DNA of 64,000 nt from Agrypnia vestita (taxonomy: Eukaryota > Arthropoda > Insecta > Trichoptera > Phryganeidae): assembly GCA_016648135.1 (NCBI GenBank), contig JADDOH010024970.1, forward strand, positions 1 through 64,000. The letters run 5' to 3'. A program made the position numbers and the translations under genes. Each line of letters opens with the position of its first letter. Within the stretch, counting starts at the first letter, position 1. Below the pieces are notes generated by a model. That model did no database searches, was not told the origin of the DNA, and saw only the letters and a list, made by a program, of their open reading frames with translations. Shown here piece after piece: positions 57,868 to 64,000 of this stretch.

Positions 57868-58333
57868 ATTTATTTATTTATTTATTTATTTAATGTTTAT
57901 GGAAGACCAACAGCACAAAAAAAAAAGCATAGAAAACATTGATACAATATAGATGGCCAATTACAGGTCTCCACATTTAGAAATATATTAATTAGATAGA
58001 AAGAAAGAATAAAAAATTTAAGCAAACAGAAATATGTCAGAAATGATAAACATTTATGATATACTAAGGCATATTAATTATATAGAAAGAAAGAATAAAA
58101 CATTTAAACAAACAGAAATATGTCAGTGATGATAAATATTTATGATATACTAAGGCATATTAATTATATAGAAAGAAAGAATAAAAAATTTAAACAAACA
58201 GAAATATGTCAGTAATGATAAATATTTATGATATACTAACGCATATTAATTATATAGAAAGAAAGAAAAAAAAAATTAAACAAACTGAAATATGTCAGTA
58301 ATGATAAATATTTATGATATACTAAGGCATATT
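57868..58333 (-). mobile_element. Second copy of the minisatellite-bearing element, inverted
   Basis: The reverse complement of the tail at 39841-39950 (AACATTGATACAATATAGAT, GGCCAATTACAGGTCTCC) is followed by about four units of the same 86-bp minisatellite (GGCATATTAATTATATAGAA). The element is therefore mobile or duplicated, with the array carried along. Confidence 0.8.
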
Positions 58334-58406
58334 ATAAGTAAATAATTTATTGAATTGGCGTTAACTTTGTGGAATGACATTATAATTATATATAAATAAA
58401 TAGATT

Positions 58407-58589
58407 ACTTGTCTAAGACCACTAATGAGTTTAAGATGATTACACAACTAGTTTCGACAACTACCGATGTTGTCATCAACGGGTGATGATTTAAAATCAG
58501 TTTAAATCATCACCCGTTGATGACAACATCGGTAGTTGTCGAAACTAGTTGTGTAATCATCTTAAACTCATTAGTGGTCTTAGACAAGT
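58407..58589. repeat. Perfect palindrome, 89-bp arms, 5-nt spacer
   Basis: 58407-58495 is the exact reverse complement of 58501-58589, with ATCAG between. Each arm contains a hammerhead-like arrangement: TTGATGA (58517-58523), a CAAC/GTTG stem with a 7-nt loop, then TCGAAAC with GAAA at 58541-58544. This is the PLE terminal-motif pattern, so the palindrome looks like two PLE ends joined head to head. Confidence 0.85.
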
Positions 58590-59225
58590 ATATAATTATA
58601 AGTAAATAATGTCGATTCTTTTAATTTATTCAAGTAAAAAGTAGTTAACTATCTAAAAAAGGTTGAAAAACAAACCACAGATTTTTTTTTAGAAAATATC
58701 CGTATTTAAAATACATGGAACCAGATGAATTAATTTTAATTTCTGTTATGTCTCCATACAAAAGTGTGAAAAAACGCAATATGCGAAAAAATTGTGATTT
58801 TTACTCGCTTTGCCAGATGATCGTCTCAGTGTAAGCTTTATGTTGAAGAATTTTATTTTTCTTTAAGAATTTGTTACTTTATTTTTTATATTATTTATTA
58901 TATTTGGCTTTTTTAAATTTTATCTCTTTTAGTTAAATTTATATTACTTTCACGGAGGTTTATTATCACTGGTTTGCACGGCATAATCCAGGAACATGGT
59001 CCCACGGATTATATAACAGATCCGGCTGAAAAAAGAATTTCTCGATGTAATTGAATGTTTTGATTACAAAATTAAAAAAAATTGACGCTTAAAAAATAAG
59101 GAAAAAAATTACATTTTTAGTTTCGAAAATTGTACCATATATTTCGAATGTCAGTCACTATTTTAACAACCGTAGAAAAAGTATACTGATGAAAAAGAGC
59201 AAACCATTAAAGGAAAAAAAATATT
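58590..59225. other. AT-rich stretch, no gene seen
   Basis: Nothing recognised. Confidence 0.4.
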
Positions 59226-59560
59226 ATGCATTCTTTTGATCTCTTTCTCTCTCTCTTTAAATTGTTTCCAGTACCAAAAGCAGATGATATTTGCAAGCAA
59301 GTTTCCATATTAAAAATATGCAAAGAAAGAAACCTTACAGAAAACCAAGAATATTTTAAACTTATGAGAAATGGAAATCAATTTATAATGACTAAATGTA
59401 AAACAACCCAAATGCAGCATCACTATATTTATAAAGTCATTAATTACTATAATAACTTACCTATCGAGATACGATGCATCAGTAACCCTTCAAAGCAAAT
59501 CAAAAAAATTAAAATATCCTAAAATCAAACTTAAATTCATAAATAATTTAAACATATAGC
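59226..59560 (+). mobile_element. LINE 3' fragment
   Basis: The plus-strand frame 59226-59522 contains VPKADDICKQVSILKICKER and ends HHYIYKVINYYNNLPIEIRC, the C-terminal word of the LINE family at 7.9, 12.0, 27.0 and 47.7 kb. No reverse transcriptase core is present. Confidence 0.65.
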
Positions 59561-59822
59561 TTTTTTCAAAATAACTCCAATACTTTCATTATCAACTTAT
59601 CTTTTTTACCGTATTAATAAATAACTTGTATGTACTACCTATAAATTATAATAAGAACTGTGGCTCCCTCAGCAGACTCAAGAGATTCTCTTCACTGATG
59701 AGGTCTTACATGACTATAAAGTATTTAAAAAAATTATTAATCTAATATGTAAATATATAAGAACTGTATTTGTACTATATATTAAATTAATAAAAAAAAA
59801 TAAAATTCAATTTTATTGTTTC
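59561..59822. other. AT-rich stretch, no gene seen
   Basis: Nothing recognised. Confidence 0.4.
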
Positions 59823-59824
59823 AC

Positions 59825-60112
59825 GGTTTGTTGGCAAGGCAGTCGTGGGGGCGTTCCGCGGGTTTGTGCGCCGCGAATACTCGCCTGCTACGGGCCATCA
59901 GGGTTTTAACTCGTTGTATTGTGGTTTGGTGACAAGGCAGTCGTGGGGGCGTTCCACGGGTTTGTGCCCCCGAATGCTCGCCTGCTACGGCCCGTCAGGG
60001 TTTTAATTTGTTGCATTATGGTTTGGTGGCAAGGCAGTCGTGGGGGCGTTCCACAGGTTTGGGCATGCGTACACTCGCCTGCTACAGCCTTCAGAGTTCA
60101 ATGTTGTTGTTT
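59825..60112 (+). repeat. Three-unit GC-rich minisatellite (97-98 bp)
   Basis: Units beginning GGTTTG start at 59825, 59923 and 60020. Each contains GGCAAGGCAGTCGTGGGGGC (second unit GACAAGG) and TCGCCTGCTAC. GC content is far above that of the flanks. Confidence 0.85.
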
Positions 60113-60654
60113 ATGATTCAAATATTTATCCATAGATGAGTGTAAAAATCTTATTAAAAATAAAAATAGATCATTTGACACATGAAAATCACGAAGGTTT
60201 AATGTGTAATATTTTATTTAATACGTATTATTCAAGCGTCAATTATCTTTAATTTTGTAATCAGGACATTTAGTTACATCGAGAACTACTTATTTTCAGA
60301 TGGACCTGTTTTGTAACCCGTGAGACCATTATCTTGGATTTAGCCATTTGAGCTATCACAATGATCATATGTGTTTAAGTAATAACTTGACATTATACAC
60401 TAAAATAAATAAATACAAAATATTCTTTTAAAAATTGGTGAAAATTAGTAAGTTTCACACACATCTTCATTTATTCGTGCATGTCCAAATTTCAATTTTA
60501 AGCTAATATTTCCGCTCTTTTGATTATATTTTACAATATAACTCCAGTAATAACAATTATGTTGTCCTGAAAAAATTACTACTTATTATGTTACTTTTGA
60601 TATAGTACCTTATTCTACATTATTTTGAGTTTCATTAATTAACAGACATTTTTT
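60113..60654. other. AT-rich stretch, no gene seen
   Basis: Nothing recognised. Confidence 0.4.
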
Positions 60655-61085
60655 CGGAGACAGCGAAGTAAAATACATTCTCGAATAAAAAAAACAGACA
60701 ACTAGAAATTTTAAAACTAAGATAAGAGAGCATGAATTGTATTTAAGAAATAAAAATTATTTGGAATTTTCTAACCACTTGTTGGAAACTAGCCACACTT
60801 TTAATAAAGATAGATCTAAATTTAAATACACTAATATCAACAAATTTTTCTAATTTTCCGCCCTAGAAACTTTAGAAATAATCAAAAAATTAAATTCAAA
60901 TATTAACATCGTTAAAAAAGTGTAAGTCACCATTATTAACCATGTTCCCTCCCTCGCCCCTCCCACTCCACAAATCACCCCCTCCTCCTAAAAACACCTA
61001 ATACAGTACTTTCACATTTTAGATTAGCTTAAATAACGCTCGTTAATGACACGGACGTGTCGAAACCGGTAGCGTAAATTCTACA
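60655..61085 (+). mobile_element. Penelope-like 3' end with endonuclease relic and hammerhead-like motif
   Basis: From 60701 the frame reads TRNFKTKIREHELYLRNKNY, then LEFSNHLLETSHTFNKD and, after one stop, SALETLEIIKKLNSNINIVK, ending at 60925. This is the C-terminal part of a PLE GIY-YIG nuclease. It is followed by a C-rich tract and, at 61043-61065, TTAATGA, a perfect GACACG/CGTGTC stem and GAAA. The core is degenerate (TTAATGA for CUGANGA). Confidence 0.75.
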
Positions 61086-61604
61086 TTGTGAACAACAAAT
61101 TTTACATTGTGAGTTTAAACTCTTTAATAATGTCTGAAAGAAATTGTCACATTGTAAGTGCCCAAGAAATACAAAAAAAAAACATAACTGCTTACCCCTT
61201 CGGAAAAGGTGCGGTGCTGTGGCCGGAATATACCGGATAGCTTTATGCCTGGAAGACCGCCCAGAACCGGGGCTACCGGAAAAATAAATATGTCCGCCCC
61301 CGTGCTGAATCAAATGTAAATTTAATCAGCGCACATGTGTTAATAATTCATAAACACCCTGTAGGCGGCACCCCAACTCCACCCCTGAAATTTTCTTTCA
61401 CTGAGACTCTGAAATATTACAGTGAGCGAAATTTCACGTTTTGCACGACGGTGTTATCTGGAATTGTTTTTGTGTAAATTAATTAATTAAATTTTGAATG
61501 AAGATATCCAACGACAAATAATAACCTTTTGCGGGTGTATCGAAACTCTGCGTTGGGTACGGAAAATCTCCTAGAAGTCAACACTTGGCAGAAAATAAAA
61601 AAAA
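61086..61604. other. Intergenic DNA without recognised gene
   Basis: AT-rich, with a GC-richer patch at 61190-61320. A 94-codon minus-strand frame at 61029-61313 overlaps the PLE end and is not supported. Confidence 0.4.
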
Positions 61605-61905
61605 CGAGCGAGCCTAACAGCAGTCGCATATGATGTGTAACGTTTGACATCTCACAATTAAAAAAATCAAAGCAGCGACAGAAATTAACTTCAAAATTTG
61701 AAAAGCTAAATACCGAAATATTTATTCGAATACTTATTCATTATTACTCACTAGCATTTTTTATCAATGATCTGCACTTTTCTCAGACACTTATTATTAT
61801 GAAAAATTCATTTATAAATACATCTGCATTAAAAAATATATATTTATTAATTAGTAAATACAAGTAAAGAAAATGTATGTGCATTTAAATATTATATTTT
61901 GCCGC
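61605..61905 (+). repeat. Repeat X, mariner-free copy
   Basis: Matches, inverted, both flanks of mariner copy 1. CATATGATGTGTAACGTTTG and GACATCTCACAATT match 35900-35940, and AAAGAAAATGTATGTGCATT matches 34500-34520. The junction (ATTAGTAAATACAAGTAAAG at about 61850-61869) differs from an excised 34.5-kb site by only about 6 bp. This copy is therefore close to an empty-site paralogue. About 90 bp at 61700-61830 is not matched at the other locus. Confidence 0.7.
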
Positions 61906-62140
61906 ACTGTGAACTGTCATTAAAGAATTTTGGCGATGTCGATAATACTTTGTTGTCATGACAGCTGTGATAAAGTTATCAAATAAATATTTGACATATT
62001 AATGTATAAACTTTTAATGTCGTTTCTTTATCAACAGAGTAACACAAGAAGGTTTATTTTGTTTAATTTTGTCAATCTCTCCAAACTTTGAAAGAAAAAA
62101 ACTTAATATCATTGAAAGATTTGGCAGATACTTCGTGGTG
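61906..62140. other. Unassigned AT-rich DNA
   Basis: Nothing recognised. Confidence 0.4.
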
Positions 62141-62149
62141 CAACATTAT

Positions 62150-62560
62150 AATTTCAAATATGTTTTATTATACTTTGTAATACACACACAATATGAGTTA
62201 TTAAATTACAACTATAGTTTCGAGAGGAGCAGTCCCTCTCATCATCAGGTATAGATAATAACTAACTTCAATACAAAATTTATCAATCTAATTGGGTTGG
62301 TCAGGGGGTCAGGGGGGCGCGCGGCAGGGAAGGGTATTTTTTTCGCCGAACAGCTCTAGGAGTGGTGAACTGGACTGAAATGTGATATTATTTATTAATG
62401 TGTTTCCAGAATTTAAATTTTTTAGGATTTCAACGGTTTCCAAACTATTCATTATCCATGATGGGAGGGACTGCTCCTCTCGAAACTATAGTTGTAATTT
62501 AATAACTCATATTGTGTGTGTATTACAAAGTAAAATAAAACATATTTGAAAAAAACTTAT
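62150..62560 (-). mobile_element. Penelope-like end with inverted terminal copies
   Basis: 62155-62245 and 62460-62555 are inverted copies of one segment. Between them a minus-strand frame (62452 to 62309) reads MNSLETVEILKNLNSGNTLI and ends in a C-rich tract, the PLE endonuclease C-terminus. On the minus strand the left copy has a full hammerhead-like core at 62218-62248: CTGATGA, a GAGAGG/CCTCTC stem, then GAAA. The right copy lacks the first bases of the core (ATGATGGG), so it is truncated there. Confidence 0.75.
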
Positions 62561-62988
62561 ATTATACATTTATTGTTGACAATGGTTGGCACCATCTGAC
62601 GGCCAAATGTATCAAAACGCGTGCTCATTGGTCAAATGAAGTTGCGCGCACATCCCCGACTTCTTATTTGTTACAAAATTCCGTCCATTTTCGCGAAATC
62701 TGTAGTTGTGTCAAACAAATAATAGTTCTAATTTTCAAAAAATATATAAATATTTACTTATGTATAATAAAAATTAATAATAAACAAAAATAAAAAATTA
62801 GATGGTACGCAGTTGTATCGATCAAGGATAGTAAAATTACCTGGCTCCCTGGTAATTTTGAAATAAATAATAAATTTAAAATAAAAATAATCATTTAAGT
62901 AAGACTGTCGTTCAGATTCAAGAAACATCACAAAATCGTACTTTTCATAAAATAAGGATTACTTTATTATTATGTGTCCATCTATGTA
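62561..62988. other. Unassigned AT-rich DNA
   Basis: Nothing recognised. Confidence 0.4.
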
Positions 62989-63240
62989 GAGGATAGAAAG
63001 CCAAAGGGGCGTTAGTGATTATTTTCAATTTTACAGGAGAGCGAAATAAAGTTTGTCAGTCTGATTCTGTCAATGTTTCTTTTATTGTTAAACGATTTCC
63101 TTATTTGTTATTATTAAACACACATGGAAGTCTTAAATAAATTTTTTTGTTCAAAAATTCGAAAATTCGGAAAAATTAAAAAAAAAAATTTGACAAAACA
63201 TTCGAAATAATCACAAATACCCTTTTGGCTTTCTCCCCTC
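62989..63240. mobile_element. 252-bp MITE (GAAAGCCAAARGGG ends)
   Basis: The left end GAGGATAGAAAGCCAAAGGG is mirrored by the right end (reverse complement GAGGGGAGAAAGCCAAAAGG). Both continue to GTGATTATTT. Related to the element at 19472-19672. Non-coding. Confidence 0.65.
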
Positions 63241-63704
63241 GTTATGTTGATAACTTATTGTCTAACAACATCTTAATAAATTAAATGACTTAATGCGTCG
63301 CGAAAATAAAATTCGCGAGGAAACTTCGGAACTTTAAAGAAACGTCTTCCAAGGGATTGCTTCGCAATGCACCGTCGAATAATTTGAAAAGTTTATTTTA
63401 TTTAAAGTACCATTCTTACATTGTCAAAGTAAATAACAGGCGGAGTTGCCATTTATTATAATGACGGAGCGGTGAGTGCAACCAGCGCGCGGGGGACATA
63501 CATATTTGCATTCTTACTTAGTTACAGCGGCTGAACACATTTTGTGTATTGGTGAAACGGAAGCAGAGCAATGCTCGCGTAACTTCAATCTTAAAAAAAA
63601 AACCATAAAAACCAAGTATTTACAATACTCCCTTTCTCGCTTTCACGTTTCGTGTCCACCGTATGCTTCGGAATCTCCGTACAACTTGTATGAAAAAAAC
63701 ATTA
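63241..63704. other. Unassigned DNA
   Basis: A GC-richer patch lies at 63430-63580. The 78-codon frame at 63476-63712 runs into the neighbouring repeat and is not supported. Confidence 0.35.
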
Positions 63705-63875
63705 AAAATTAGAAAAATCCGAAATTATACTATAATAATTATTTTTTAACGAAAATTTGACAGATCTTCTTGATCGTCTGCTTGCGAAGTTTCAGCTTGA
63801 TTGGATCACGGGAAAAGGGTTAAAAATCGATCCAAAGTTTTTTCGTCAAGCAAGCAGACGCCACGAGTTAATATA
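63705..63875 (-). repeat. Repeat family with TGGCGTCTGCTTGC word, copy 2
   Basis: Inverted match to 35980-36165. GATCGTCTGCTTGCG at about 63773 and the inverted word near 63850 (GCAAGCAGACGCC) face each other, so the element may be a small foldback. Confidence 0.65.
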
Positions 63876-64000
63876 AAGGGAGTAATGAAAAACATTAACT
63901 ATGGAGTAATGGGGAATGTATTAGGTCAGACCTGCAAGTATAGAAATAACTACATCTTGTTTTCGTTTTGAGCCAACTCTACGGGGTTATGATGTTATAT

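Noticed and set aside
1..64000. CRISPR arrays, bacterial operons or plasmid features
   Set aside because: None seen; tandem repeats here have no regular unique spacers and the gene content is insect-like.

Overview
The window is AT-rich eukaryotic DNA, almost certainly from an insect. It holds two intronless divergent ionotropic (chemosensory) receptor genes, mariner transposons whose transposase has the arthropod cecropia-like sequence, tRNA-derived SINEs, jockey/CR1-like and RTE-like LINE fragments, and Penelope-like retroelement (PLE) fragments. The order of insect cannot be fixed from the sequence alone; a moth or beetle would both fit.

Only two host genes look real. They are paralogous ionotropic-receptor-like genes on the minus strand, at 12703-14547 (614 codons) and 23115-25007 (630 codons). 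Each is one open frame with a leader peptide, a divergent ligand-binding region, three membrane segments and a pore loop. They share long identical runs around the pore and are separated by about 8.6 kb of repeats, so they look like a dispersed tandem duplicate. One further open frame (33697-34101, minus) is protein-like but unidentified.

The rest is a layered mobile-element landscape. From left to right: PLE 3' ends and a SINE (0.6-2.1 kb); a GC-rich block with two histone-type 3' stem-loop sequences interrupted by an AT-rich terminal-repeat element (5.0-6.8 kb); a LINE with a foldback element in it (7.7-8.6 kb); an inverted SINE pair (10.1-10.6 kb); receptor gene 1; LINE relics, foldback elements, tandem repeats and SINE heads (15.7-22.9 kb); receptor gene 2; a LINE fragment, minisatellites and foldbacks (26-32.6 kb); an apparently intact mariner (34533-35816); foldback elements and a minisatellite-bearing element (37.2-39.9 kb); an inverted PLE (40.8-41.6 kb); a mariner fragment and LINE tails (43.6-45.7 kb); a second, mutated mariner next to a LINE (47.6-49.3 kb); LINE, piggyBac-like, pogo-like and hAT-like remnants (49.9-56.9 kb); and a final segment with an inverted copy of the minisatellite element, a perfect 89-bp-arm palindrome, GC-rich repeats and two more PLE ends (57.9-63.9 kb).

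The most coherent signal beyond the receptors is a set of PLE 3' ends. Each has a relic of the C-terminal GIY-YIG endonuclease region, then a C-rich untranslated tract, then a hammerhead-ribozyme-like motif. Several of these ends lie head-to-head as inverted repeats. Mariner copy 1 sits inside another repeat whose mariner-free paralogue survives near 61.6-61.9 kb. Stretches not listed as features are AT-rich DNA in which I see no supportable gene.
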